DNA of 64,000 nt from Gemmatimonadetes bacterium T265 (GTDB lineage Bacteria > Gemmatimonadota > Gemmatimonadetes > Gemmatimonadales > Gemmatimonadaceae). The translations under genes and the position numbers were made by a program. Shown in pieces: positions 1-8,339 of this stretch. The number at the start of each line of letters is the position of its first letter. The stretch's first letter is position 1. The notes under the pieces are model-generated. The model ran no database searches. It had not been told where the DNA came from and worked only from the letters and a program-made list of their open reading frames with translations. The stretch lies in NCBI GenBank assembly GCA_019973575.1, contig BPUI01000001.1, forward strand, positions 2,244,342 through 2,308,341, in the 5' to 3' direction.

Positions 1-141
1 CCCCTCGTCGCGCGCGAGCCAGACGCTGCCCATCGCGCCGGCGCCGATCGACCGCTCGACGGCGTAGCGCCCGGCGAGCGCGGCGCGCAGCCGCGCCCCT
101 AGCGCGTCGAGCGTGCCCTCGGCGGCAGGATCGGCGGACAC
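1..141 (-). CDS. Serine/threonine protein kinase, N-terminal fragment (runs off the window)
   Basis: Only the first 47 codons lie in the window. Read on the minus strand, the fragment ends in the glycine-rich ATP loop of a eukaryotic-type protein kinase: RSIGAGAMGSVWLARDEG, matching the GxGxxGxV pattern that opens the Pkn/Hanks fold. The lysine and catalytic loop lie outside the window. I chose GTG at 141 because it is the nearest in-frame start before the kinase loop. An ATG further upstream (near 217) is out of frame and stops soon. No clear ribosome-binding site is visible. The gene is divergent from the GGDEF/EAL gene at 341. Kinases of this type often signal beside TIGR02999-class sigma factors in related genomes, but the one here (51.5 kb) is far away. 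Confidence 0.75.
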   Translation of the reverse strand, partial: MSADPAAEGTLDALGARLRAALAGRYAVERSIGAGAMGSVWLARDEG

Positions 142-340
142 GGCGGCGCGGCGGCCAGGGTCAGCGCGGCGCGGCGGCCGCCGCGGGCGGGGGAGTCGTT
201 GACATCGGTGGGCGGGCGACTGCTGGCGAAGGTAGCACCCCGGCCAACGCCCGCGGGGGCGGCGCGGGTCCGGTGACGTCCGTCCCGCGTCGGCCGTCGA
301 TGGTTGGCTACAGAAGGACCTCCCGTCTCCCCGCCCTCCG

Positions 341-3331
341 ATGACCGCTCCCCACCGGGACGCCGCGGCGGCCGTTCGCGACACGGCGCGCCTCGCGGCC
401 GTCCGCCGGACCGCCCTCCTCGACACCGCCGCCGACGAGGCGTTCGACCGCTTCACGCGGCTCGCGGCGCGCTTGTTAGGCACCCCCGCGGCGGTCGTCA
501 CGCTGGTCGACGCGGAGCGGCAGTTCTGCAAGAGCGCGGTCGGGCTGCCGATGCCCGCGCCCCCGGCGCCCGCGCCGTCGCTCCCCTTCTCGCACTCGTT
601 CTGCCAGCACGTCGTCGCGGCCGGCGCGCCGCTCGTCCTCGGCGACGTGCGCGACCACCCCGTCCACCGCGAGAACGGCGCGGTGCGCGACATGGGCGCG
701 GTCGCGTACGCGGGCGTCCCGCTCCGCACGGCGGAGGGGCAGGTGGTCGGCACGTTCTGCGCGGTCGACGACACGCCGCGCACGTGGGACCCCGCCGACG
801 TCACGCTGCTCGAGGACCTCGCGCGCGCGGTCGTCGCTGAGATCGAGCTCCGCACCGTGCTGCGCGAAACCGAGGCGGCGCGGCATACCGCGCGGGTGCT
901 GCTCGACGCGAGCCCGGACGCGTTCACCGCGGTGGACGCCGAGGGGCGCGTCACCTACATGAGCGACCTCGCAGGCCGGATCCTCGGCTGCGACCCCGAC
1001 GCCGTGCTCGGCGCGCCGCTCGACCAGCAGCTCCCCGCGGACGCCCGCGACGGGATGCGCGCGCTGCACGGGCGCGTGCGCGCGACCGGCGCGCCCGCGG
1101 ACGTCGAGCACTGGTCGACCCCGCCCGGCGGCGGCGTGGGCCGCTGGCTCGCGGTGCACGCGGTGCCGAGTGGGGCGGGCGGGGTCGCCGTCGCGCTGCG
1201 GGACGTCACCGCGCGCCGCGACGCCGAGGCCGCGCTCCGGGCGAGCGAGGCGCGCCTGCGCGCGATCACGGAGACCGCGAACGACGCGATCATCACCGCC
1301 GACGGCGCCGGCCGCATCACCTACTGGAACGCGACCGCCGAGCGGATGTTCGGCTACTCCGAGGCCGAGGCGGTCGGGCGGCCCGTGTCGCTCATCATCC
1401 CCGAGGGGTACCGTCGCGGGCACGAGGCCGGCATCGCGCGCGTCGCCGCGGGCGCGCCGAGCCGGCTCGCCGGGCACGTGCTCGAGCTCGAGGCGCGGCG
1501 TCGGTCCGGGCAGGTGTTCCCGATCGAGCTGTTGATGAGTTGCTACGAAGTGGACGGCGCGCCCTACTTCACGAGCTTCGTCCGCGACGCGACCGCGCGC
1601 CGGGACGCGGAGCTCCAGCTGCGCGCGAGCGAGGCCCGCTACCGCGCGCTGACCGAGCACTCCCCCGAGCCGATCTACCTGCACCGCGACGGGCGCGTGC
1701 TGTACGCCAACCCCGCGGGCGCGCGGCTGCTCGGCGCGCCCGGCCCCGACGCGCTCGTCGGCGCGACGGTGATGAACGTCTTCCACCCGGACGACGCGGT
1801 GCGCGCCCGGCAGGACCTCGACTTTCTCACCCGCGGCGAGGCGCAGCAGGACCTCTTCCGCTACCGCCTGCTCCGCCGCGACGGCTCGGAGGTCGAGGTC
1901 GAGTCGATCTCGGCCCTCGTCCAGCTCGACGACGCGCCCGCGCTGCAGACGCTCTTCCGCGACGTGACCGAGCGCAACGCGCTCGAGCGCAAGCTGACCT
2001 ACCAGGCGTTCCACGACCCGCTCACCGGGCTCGCCAACCGCGCGCTCTTCCTCGACCGGCTCGGCCACGCCCTCGCCCGCGCGGGGTCGGGGCGCGCGAC
2101 GACCGACGTGCGGCAGCTCGCCGTCGTGTACCTCGACCTCGACGACTTCAAGACGGTCAACGATTCGTTAGGCCACGCCAACGGCGACGCGCTGCTGCGC
2201 GAGGTCGCGGCGCGCCTGCTCCGCGCCACGCGCGGCTGCGACACGGTCGCGCGGCTCGGCGGCGACGAGTTCGCCGTGCTGCTCGAGTCGATGACGTCGC
2301 CGGCGGACGCGCTCACCGTGGTGCAGCGGATCACCGGCGCGCTCGCCGCGCCGGCCACGGTGGACGGGCGCGACGTGCCCGCCGGCGCGAGCGTGGGGAT
2401 CGCCTACGCGCGCGGCGACGAGAGCGCCGACGACCTGCTCCGCAACGCCGACGTCGCGATGTACCGCGCGAAGGCGTCGGGCAAGCGCCGGCACGCGATC
2501 TTCGAGCCGGGCATGCACGCCGCGCTCGTCGCGCGCCTGGAGCTCGAGGCCGACCTGCGCCGCGCCGTCGACCGGCCGGCCGAGGGCGGACTGTGGGTGG
2601 CGTACCAGCCCGTCGTCGACCTCGCGAGCGGGCGGATCGTCTCGTTCGAGGCGCTCGCGCGGTGGACGCGGCCGAACGGGGCGACCGTGCCGCCACTCGA
2701 GTTCGTGCCGCTCGCCGAGGCGAGCGGACTGGTCGTTCCGTTAGGCCGCTGGGTGCTGGGGGAGGCCTGCGCGCGCGCGGCCGAGTGGCGCGCGTCGACG
2801 GGCGAGGACGTGCGCGTCGCCGTCAACGTGTCGGCGCGGCAGCTCGCGCAGTCGGCGGGACTGGCCGTCGACGTCGAGCGGGCGCTCGCGGCGGCGGGGC
2901 TGCCGGCCGACGCGCTCACGCTCGAAATGACGGAGAGCGTGCTCATGCAGCGCACCGACGAGATCCTCGGGCGCCTCTCCGCCCTCAAGGCGACGGGCGT
3001 GCAGCTCGCGATCGACGACTTCGGCACCGGGTACTCGTCGCTCGCCTACCTGCAGCGCTTCCCGGTCGACGTGCTGAAGATCGACAAGGCGTTCGTCGAC
3101 GGCGTCGCCGAGGACGGCGGCGACCGCGCGATCGCGCGCACCGTCGTCGCGCTCGGCCACTCGCTCGGGCTGCGCATCGTCGCCGAGGGCGTCGAGCGGC
3201 CGGGTCAGCGCGACGCGCTCGCGGCAATGGGGTGCGGACTGGGCCAGGGCTACCTGTTCGGGCGGCCGCTCGCCGCGGCGGAAGCGGGGCGACTGCTCGC
3301 CGAGTCGGCCGCGCTCAGCCGCGCGCGCTGA
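341..3331 (+). CDS. GAF-PAS-PAS-PAS-GGDEF-EAL cyclic-di-GMP turnover protein
   Basis: A 996-residue cytosolic sensor with no membrane segment. An N-terminal GAF domain (about 30-170) is followed by three PAS domains (about 185-545), a diguanylate cyclase domain and an EAL phosphodiesterase domain. The cyclase signature GGDEF is intact near residue 640, and an RxxD product-inhibition site (RGCD) sits five residues before it. The EAL motif is intact near residue 770, followed by EMTES, IDDFGTGYSSL, KIDKAFV and VAEGVE, so metal and substrate residues are present. By sequence both activities could work; which dominates cannot be told. The input signal is unknown, since no haem or flavin ligand is obvious in the PAS domains. 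The start ATG is preceded by a weakly purine-rich stretch. Its end overlaps the convergent phosphotransferase gene by 17 bp. Confidence 0.93.
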   Translation: MTAPHRDAAAAVRDTARLAAVRRTALLDTAADEAFDRFTRLAARLLGTPAAVVTLVDAERQFCKSAVGLPMPAPPAPAPSLPFSHSFCQHVVAAGAPLVLGDVRDHPVHRENGAVRDMGAVAYAGVPLRTAEGQVVGTFCAVDDTPRTWDPADVTLLEDLARAVVAEIELRTVLRETEAARHTARVLLDASPDAFTAVDAEGRVTYMSDLAGRILGCDPDAVLGAPLDQQLPADARDGMRALHGRVRATGAPADVEHWSTPPGGGVGRWLAVHAVPSGAGGVAVALRDVTARRDAEAALRASEARLRAITETANDAIITADGAGRITYWNATAERMFGYSEAEAVGRPVSLIIPEGYRRGHEAGIARVAAGAPSRLAGHVLELEARRRSGQVFPIELLMSCYEVDGAPYFTSFVRDATARRDAELQLRASEARYRALTEHSPEPIYLHRDGRVLYANPAGARLLGAPGPDALVGATVMNVFHPDDAVRARQDLDFLTRGEAQQDLFRYRLLRRDGSEVEVESISALVQLDDAPALQTLFRDVTERNALERKLTYQAFHDPLTGLANRALFLDRLGHALARAGSGRATTDVRQLAVVYLDLDDFKTVNDSLGHANGDALLREVAARLLRATRGCDTVARLGGDEFAVLLESMTSPADALTVVQRITGALAAPATVDGRDVPAGASVGIAYARGDESADDLLRNADVAMYRAKASGKRRHAIFEPGMHAALVARLELEADLRRAVDRPAEGGLWVAYQPVVDLASGRIVSFEALARWTRPNGATVPPLEFVPLAEASGLVVPLGRWVLGEACARAAEWRASTGEDVRVAVNVSARQLAQSAGLAVDVERALAAAGLPADALTLEMTESVLMQRTDEILGRLSALKATGVQLAIDDFGTGYSSLAYLQRFPVDVLKIDKAFVDGVAEDGGDRAIARTVVALGHSLGLRIVAEGVERPGQRDALAAMGCGLGQGYLFGRPLAAAEAGRLLAESAALSRAR

Positions 3332-3935
3332 GGTTGCGCCGGGCCCACCAGACGCGCCGCCCGACGGTGACGTAGACGAGCGCCGCCATGAGGCCGAACA
3401 GCTCGGGCGTGCGCCCGGGGATGGCGAGGAAGAGCGCGTAGAAGACGACTGTCTCCGCGCCCGCAACGAGGCCCGGGGGCATCGTCACGGTCGTGCGCTC
3501 GCCGCGCGCCTCGGCCCCCGCGGCGCGTCGTTCGAGCACGGCGGACAGGTACATCCACGACGCCGCGTTGACGAAGAACGAGCCGAGCAGCGCGACGCAC
3601 GCCGCGAGCGTCACGGTCGTCGGCCGGCCGAGCGCGAGCCCGGTCGGCACCGCGGCGTAGACGGCGAAGTCGAGCAGGATGTCGAGGTAGCCGCCGAAGT
3701 CGGTCTGCCGGCCGTGCACGCGGGCGAGCGTGCCGTCGAGCCCGTCGAGCAGGCGGTTGGCGGCCCAGAGGGCGAGCGCCGCACCGTACGCCTGGCGGTA
3801 GGCCGCGGCGCCGCACGCGAGCCCGACGACGAAGGCGAGCAGCGTGACGAGGTTCGGCGGCACGCCCGGGCCGAGCAGGCGCGCGAGCGGCTCGAGCAGG
3901 CGGTCCTTGAGGGCGCGGAGGAAGACGTCGAACAC
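3315..3935 (-). CDS. ynjF: CDP-alcohol phosphotransferase, YnjF-like
   Basis: An integral membrane enzyme of about 206 residues. It carries the complete CDP-alcohol phosphotransferase signature: DGLDGTLAR, then eight residues, then GGYLDILLD, fitting D-x2-DG-x2-AR-x8-G-x3-D-x3-D. These aspartates bind the metal and the CDP-alcohol. Several hydrophobic segments follow. The likely start is GTG at 3935; the open frame continues upstream but only into the neighbouring gene's territory. The gene is last in a minus-strand row with an ABC importer whose binding protein resembles E. coli YnjB. In E. coli the homologous ynjB-C-D-E-F row also ends in a CDP-alcohol phosphotransferase of almost this length, so I call it YnjF-like. 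The alcohol acceptor is unknown. Confidence 0.85.
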   Translation of the reverse strand: MFDVFLRALKDRLLEPLARLLGPGVPPNLVTLLAFVVGLACGAAAYRQAYGAALALWAANRLLDGLDGTLARVHGRQTDFGGYLDILLDFAVYAAVPTGLALGRPTTVTLAACVALLGSFFVNAASWMYLSAVLERRAAGAEARGERTTVTMPPGLVAGAETVVFYALFLAIPGRTPELFGLMAALVYVTVGRRVWWARRNLSARG

Positions 3936-3969
3936 GGCGGGCGTCGTTAGGCGGGTTCGGGCCGCGGAG

Positions 3970-5037
3970 TCACGCCGGGAAGACGACGACCGCGTGCGGG
4001 TCGGACGCGACGCGCACGCGGTCGCCGGACGCGGCCGACGTGCCCGGCGCGACCGCGACCTCGACGACCGCCGGCGCGAAGCCGTCGCGCACGAAGCGGA
4101 CCCGGAGCGTGGTCTGCCGCGCGCGGTGCCGGACGTCGAGCACGTCGGCGTCGGCCGCACATTCCCCGGGTGCCCCCGCGTCGGCCAGCCGGAGCGCGTC
4201 CGGGCGCGCGACCGCGACGGCCGGCCCGGCAGCGAGCGGCACCTGCCAGGTGCCTAACGGAGAGACGAAACGCCCGGACGGCTCGACCACGCCCGCGACC
4301 TCCGCCCCGACCCCGAGCAATCGCGCGACGGCCAGCGACGCGGGGCGCGCGAACAGCTCGGCCGGTGGGGCGACCTGCAGCAGTCGCCGGTCGGCCAGCA
4401 CCGCGACGCGGTGCGCGAGGAGCCCGGCCTCGTCGAGGTCGTGCGTGACGAGGACGAGCGCGGGCCCGGCCTCCTCCTGCGCGCGCACGATCGCCTCGCG
4501 CACCTCGTCCCGCAGCGACGGGTCGAGCGCGGCGAGCGGCTCGTCGAGCAGCAGGACTGCCGGGCGCGCGATGATCGCCCGCGCGAGCGCGACGCGGTGC
4601 CGCTGCCCGCCGCTCAACGTGTGCGGCATCCGCCCGGCGAGGTCGGTGAGGCGGACGAGCGCGAGCGCGTCCGCGACCCGGCGCGCGAGCTCCCCCCCGC
4701 GGACGCGCCGGAGGCGGAGCGGGAATGCGACGTTCTCGGCCACGCTCAGGTGCGCGAACGGCGTCGGCGTCTGGTGCAGGTAGACCACATCGCGGCGCTC
4801 GGGCGGGAGCGCGGTGACGTCGCGCAGCGCGCCGCCGCCGACGGCGACCTCGACGCGCCCCGCGCGCAGCGGCGCGAGCCCCGCGACGGCACGGAGCAGC
4901 GTCGTCTTCCCCGCGCCCGACGCGCCCAACACGACGACGCGCTCCCCCGCGGCTGCGTCGAGCGAGAGGGGGAGCAGCCCCGGCGCGTCGCCGAAGTCGA
5001 CCGCGACGCCGTCGAGGCGGAGCGCGGCGCCGCTCAC
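3970..5037 (-). CDS. ynjD: ABC importer ATP-binding protein, YnjD-like with C-terminal TOBE-like region
   Basis: A 355-residue ATPase subunit. Walker A is GASGAGKTT, the signature is LSGGQRHRVALARA, Walker B runs into LLLDEPLAALDPS, and the H-loop is VLVTHDLDEAG, so it should be catalytically complete. After the roughly 230-residue ATPase core there is a C-terminal extension with the look of a TOBE domain. The short E. coli YnjD lacks this, so the protein also resembles ATPases of iron, thiamine and polyamine importers. The start GTG at 5037 overlaps the stop of the upstream permease in GTGA, which implies translational coupling. It energises the two permeases encoded immediately upstream. 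Confidence 0.9.
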   Translation of the reverse strand: MSGAALRLDGVAVDFGDAPGLLPLSLDAAAGERVVVLGASGAGKTTLLRAVAGLAPLRAGRVEVAVGGGALRDVTALPPERRDVVYLHQTPTPFAHLSVAENVAFPLRLRRVRGGELARRVADALALVRLTDLAGRMPHTLSGGQRHRVALARAIIARPAVLLLDEPLAALDPSLRDEVREAIVRAQEEAGPALVLVTHDLDEAGLLAHRVAVLADRRLLQVAPPAELFARPASLAVARLLGVGAEVAGVVEPSGRFVSPLGTWQVPLAAGPAVAVARPDALRLADAGAPGECAADADVLDVRHRARQTTLRVRFVRDGFAPAVVEVAVAPGTSAASGDRVRVASDPHAVVVFPA

Positions 5038-5819
5038 GACGGCGGCACCGCGCTCCGCCGTGCGGCCACGCGGGCCGCGGCGAGCGCGAGCAGCGGCGGC
5101 ACGCTCAGCAGCAGCGCGCCCGTGGCGGCGAACCGGTCCTGCCCGGAGCGCACGTACGAGAACACCTCCGTCGGGAGCGTGCGCACGAGCCCACCCCCGA
5201 CGAGTTGCGTGAGCGCGACCTGTGCCCAGCTGACGAGAAAGCCTAACGCGGCCGCCTCCGCGACCTGCCGGCGGAGCGCGGGGAGCGTGACGAGGCGGAC
5301 CGCCTGCCACGCCGTCGCGCCGAGGGTGCGGGCCTCCTCCTCGGCGCCCGGGTCGTAGGCGGCGAACACGCCGAGAAAGTAGAGCGAGAGGTAGCCCGCC
5401 GCCGGCACCGCGTGCGCGAGCAGCACGCCCGCGCCCGTGCCACCGAGCCCGAGGCGGAGGAAGAAGTACTGCACGCCGACCCCGAGCGCGACCGGCGGGG
5501 CCGTGACCGGAAGGAAGGCGAGCGCCGCGCCGGCGTGCCGCGGCCACCCGCGGAGCCGCGCGAGCGAGCGCCCGACCGGGAGGCCGACCGCGGTCCCGAC
5601 CGCGGCCGTGCCGATGCCTAACGCGACGCTCCGCCCCGCCGCCCCGCCGAGGTCGCCGCCCGCCACCTGCCGCCAGCTCTCGACCGTGAGCCCCGCAGGG
5701 AGGAGGGCGGGGTAGAACCACGTTGCTGCGACCGACCAGACGGTGAGCAGCGCGAACGGGACGACGGCCGAGAGGAGGAGCAGCACGAGGAGCCCCGCCC
5801 GGGCGGGCCGGGCACTCAC
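5034..5819 (-). CDS. ynjC: ABC importer permease, second half (YnjC C-half equivalent)
   Basis: A 261-residue inner-membrane permease with about six hydrophobic segments. The binding-protein-dependent transport motif is visible as EEEARTLGATAWQAVRLVTL, the EAA loop that contacts the ATPase. The start GTG at 5819 overlaps the stop of the preceding permease gene. In E. coli YnjC the two permease domains are fused in one polypeptide; here they are two genes joined by a four-base overlap. A frame open further upstream is only the shadow of the first permease gene. Confidence 0.88.
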   Translation of the reverse strand: MSARPARAGLLVLLLLSAVVPFALLTVWSVAATWFYPALLPAGLTVESWRQVAGGDLGGAAGRSVALGIGTAAVGTAVGLPVGRSLARLRGWPRHAGAALAFLPVTAPPVALGVGVQYFFLRLGLGGTGAGVLLAHAVPAAGYLSLYFLGVFAAYDPGAEEEARTLGATAWQAVRLVTLPALRRQVAEAAALGFLVSWAQVALTQLVGGGLVRTLPTEVFSYVRSGQDRFAATGALLLSVPPLLALAAARVAARRSAVPPS

Positions 5820-6694
5820 GGACCGGGCGCGCGCGCGTTCGCCCACTCGTGCGCGGCCACCGCCGCGGCCGCGACCGCGAGGGCGAGCAGCGTGAGCACG
5901 TACGCGTCGCCGCGCGCGGCGAGGTCGAGGTCCGCGTACCGCTCGCGGATCAGCGACTGCAGCGGCAGCGGGTCGCTCGGCCCGATGAGCGCGGCGGCCT
6001 CGTAGCTCCCGGCGACGAAGACGAATACGGCGATGACCGACGGCAGCATCGCGCGCCAGAGCAGCGGCCACGTGACGAGCCGGAAGACCGCCCGCGGGCT
6101 CGCGCCGAGCGTGCGCGCCGCCTCCTCCGCGGCCGCGCCGCGCGCGGCGAGCACGGAGCCCGCGACGAGCGCGAGGAAGGGGAACTCCTTCCACGCGAGC
6201 GCGGCGACGAGTGAGACGCCCCACCGGTCGTAGACGAGCGCGGGCATCCCCTGCGGCGTCGCGACGAGCCCCGCCGCGTGGCCGAGGCGCGAGAGGAGGC
6301 CGCTCTGCCCGAGCACGAGCACGGCCGACGAGGCGGCGACGACCTGCGGGATGGGCAGCGGCACGACCGCGAGCGCCCGCGCGGCGCGGTCGGCCGCGCG
6401 CGTGCCGCGGAACGTCGCGGCGACGCCGACGCCTAACGCGGCGGCGAGCGCGGTCGCGACGAGGGCCGTGCGGAGCGTCCAGGCGAGCGACGCCCAGGTG
6501 CGCGCGTCGGCGAGGACGCGGGCGAGGCGCGCGGTCGTGAAGCCCGACGCGCCGACGCCGGCGAGGCCGAGCGCGCCCGCCGCCGCGTAGCCGACGCCGG
6601 CGAGCACGGGCGCGGCTACGAGGAGCGCGGTGAGGAGCGGCGCGGCGGTGGAGCGCGACCGGGGCGTCAATCGCGGCGGGATGTGAAGGCGCAT
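5816..6694 (-). CDS. ynjC: ABC importer permease, first half (YnjC N-half equivalent)
   Basis: A 292-residue inner-membrane permease. It opens with a positively charged segment and a long hydrophobic helix, followed by further membrane segments and the EAA loop EEAARTLGASPRAVFRLVTW. The ATG start at 6694 abuts the end of an inverted repeat, and the Shine-Dalgarno-like AGGA four bases upstream belongs to that repeat. It forms the channel with the second permease, encoded directly downstream with a GTGA overlap. Its binding protein is encoded upstream, separated by the hairpin. Confidence 0.88.
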   Translation of the reverse strand: MRLHIPPRLTPRSRSTAAPLLTALLVAAPVLAGVGYAAAGALGLAGVGASGFTTARLARVLADARTWASLAWTLRTALVATALAAALGVGVAATFRGTRAADRAARALAVVPLPIPQVVAASSAVLVLGQSGLLSRLGHAAGLVATPQGMPALVYDRWGVSLVAALAWKEFPFLALVAGSVLAARGAAAEEAARTLGASPRAVFRLVTWPLLWRAMLPSVIAVFVFVAGSYEAAALIGPSDPLPLQSLIRERYADLDLAARGDAYVLTLLALAVAAAAVAAHEWANARAPGP

Positions 6695-6806
6695 GTCATC
6701 CTGAGCGCAGCGAAGGATCGCTGCCCCGGGCAGGATCCCACGCCGGTCCCGGTCTCCCGAAGGCCATCGGAAAGGATGGCGATCCTTCGCTGCGCTCAGG
6801 ATGACA
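6694..6806. repeat. Dispersed inverted repeat, copy 1
   Basis: Two perfectly complementary 28-bp arms (6694-6721 and 6779-6806) flank a 57-bp spacer. The left arm starts TGTCATCCTGAGC. The element lies between the binding-protein gene and the first permease gene of the minus-strand importer operon, so its RNA would form a long hairpin inside the message. Related copies are at 11249 and 17661. There is no transposase gene and no obvious target duplication. The arms resemble the REP-like repeats common in environmental bacterial genomes (pattern known to me, not searched). Confidence 0.93.
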
Positions 6807-6858
6807 GCTGTTCCCGTGACACGGGCCCGCGTACGCCGCCATACGATCGCGCATCACC

Positions 6859-8142
6859 TCACCGCCCCCGCACCCGCGTCCGCCAGTCGGCGAGCAGCCG
6901 CTCGCTGTACTGCGGCGCGACTTCGGGGCGCGCGTACGCCGCGAGCGTGTCGGCCGGGATCGCGTTCGCCGAGCGGGCGACCGAGTCGAAGCGCGCGCGC
7001 CACTCGGCGGGCAGCCGCGCGCGGGCGAGCACCGTACCGTCGTCCCAGACCTCGGGCTTCTGCTTCTCGAACTGCGCCTCGGGCGAGAGCAGAAAGTCGG
7101 CGACGACCATCGCCCCCGCGGGGTTCGGCGCGTTGAACGGGACCGCGAGGTAGTGCGCGTTGGCGATCGTGCCCTCGGCGAGCAGGAACGCGCGCGCACT
7201 GCGCGGCAGGACGCCCTGCCGCACCTTCGTGACGACGTCGTTCTGGTTGTTGCTCATCGTGAAGTCGATCTCGCCGTTGGCGAACAGCCGGTGCAGCTCC
7301 GCCACGCCCGCCGGGTACGTCACGCCCCCGTGCCAGAACGCGGCCCGGTTGGAGTCGATCCAGGCGAAGACCGCCTCGCGCCCCGCCGCGTAGTCGCCCT
7401 CGCGGAAGCCGCCCTGAAAGCGCCGCACGCCGCCGGCGCGCGCGTACATCAGCCCCTTGAGGAAGGTGAGCCCGGTGAAGCTCTGGTCGTGCACGAACCG
7501 CCCCGGGTGGGCGCGGACGTAGGCGCCGAGCTCGCCGTAGGTGCGCGGCGGCCGCGGCGTGCGCGCGGTGTCGTAAATGAGCGCGAACTGCACCGTGCCC
7601 CACGGACTCTCGTACCCGGCCGGATCCTGCTCGAAGTCGCGGCGGACGATCGGCGACGCGCTGTCGACGTACGCGCCGTTGGGCGCGCGCCCCGCCCACG
7701 GCCCGAAGAGCAAGTCCGCCCTCCGCAAGTTCGCGAACGCCTCGCCGTTGATCCAGACGAGGCTCGTCGTGCCGACCGTGCGGCCCGCGTCGCGCTCGAC
7801 GACGAGGTTGTTGACGAGGTCCGCGCCCTGCCCCTCGACCGTCGTCAGCGTGATGCCGTAGCGCTGCCGGAGGCGGGGCGCGACCCACGTGTCGACGTAC
7901 CGGTTGATCGACGGGTCGCCGCGCCACATCGTCCAGACCACGGCCGTTCCGCGCGCGCGCGCGACGACCGAGTCCCAGGGGAGGGCGGCGGCCTGCGCGG
8001 GGGTGAGCCGGGCCGCGCCGGGCGCGTCGCGCCCGGCGCACGCGACGCCGGCGACGGCGAGCGCGGCGGCGAGTCCGGTCGCGAGGCGACGCGCCGTGCA
8101 GACGCGGGGGCGGCGGGCGGTCGGAGCGACGGCGGACGGCAC
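6859..8142 (-). CDS. ynjB: ABC importer substrate-binding lipoprotein, YnjB-like
   Basis: An extracytoplasmic binding protein of about 427 residues. Landmarks shared with E. coli YnjB include INRYVDTWV near the start, the LVWINGE segment, ESPWGTVQF, and a C-terminal run with NAHYLAVPFNAPN and VADFLLSPEAQ. The N-terminus has an arginine-rich patch and a hydrophobic stretch ending AVAGVAC, a probable signal and perhaps a lipoprotein site, although glycine at -3 is not ideal. I prefer GTG at 8142 because it gives a compact signal peptide. The frame remains open to a TTG at 8262 and the start is uncertain. The ligand is unknown; the E. coli system is also poorly characterised. Confidence 0.87.
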   Translation of the reverse strand: MPSAVAPTARRPRVCTARRLATGLAAALAVAGVACAGRDAPGAARLTPAQAAALPWDSVVARARGTAVVWTMWRGDPSINRYVDTWVAPRLRQRYGITLTTVEGQGADLVNNLVVERDAGRTVGTTSLVWINGEAFANLRRADLLFGPWAGRAPNGAYVDSASPIVRRDFEQDPAGYESPWGTVQFALIYDTARTPRPPRTYGELGAYVRAHPGRFVHDQSFTGLTFLKGLMYARAGGVRRFQGGFREGDYAAGREAVFAWIDSNRAAFWHGGVTYPAGVAELHRLFANGEIDFTMSNNQNDVVTKVRQGVLPRSARAFLLAEGTIANAHYLAVPFNAPNPAGAMVVADFLLSPEAQFEKQKPEVWDDGTVLARARLPAEWRARFDSVARSANAIPADTLAAYARPEVAPQYSERLLADWRTRVRGR

Positions 8143-8339
8143 GGGGCGGAGAGGAGGGAGCGCCGGGCGGCCCCCGGGCGTTCGGGCGGGGTGGCCCTGC
8201 AGCGGCGGGGCCCGTAGCGCGAGATTCGTGCGACGCCGCGCGGCAGGAATGCTACAATCCAATTCTCTGCAACATACGTAGCCGTGCAGTAGCCGCTGCG
8301 TCGCGCTCCGTCCGCCGTCCGACCGCCATCCCCTGTTTC

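Noticed and set aside
476-2068. Long minus-strand open frame opposite the GGDEF/EAL gene, and many similar long frames elsewhere (for example 9113-11260 plus, 31657-33564 minus)
   Set aside because: They are Arg/Ala/Pro-rich translations of the other strand or frame of clear genes. In very GC-rich DNA stop codons are scarce, so such frames are expected and carry no domains.
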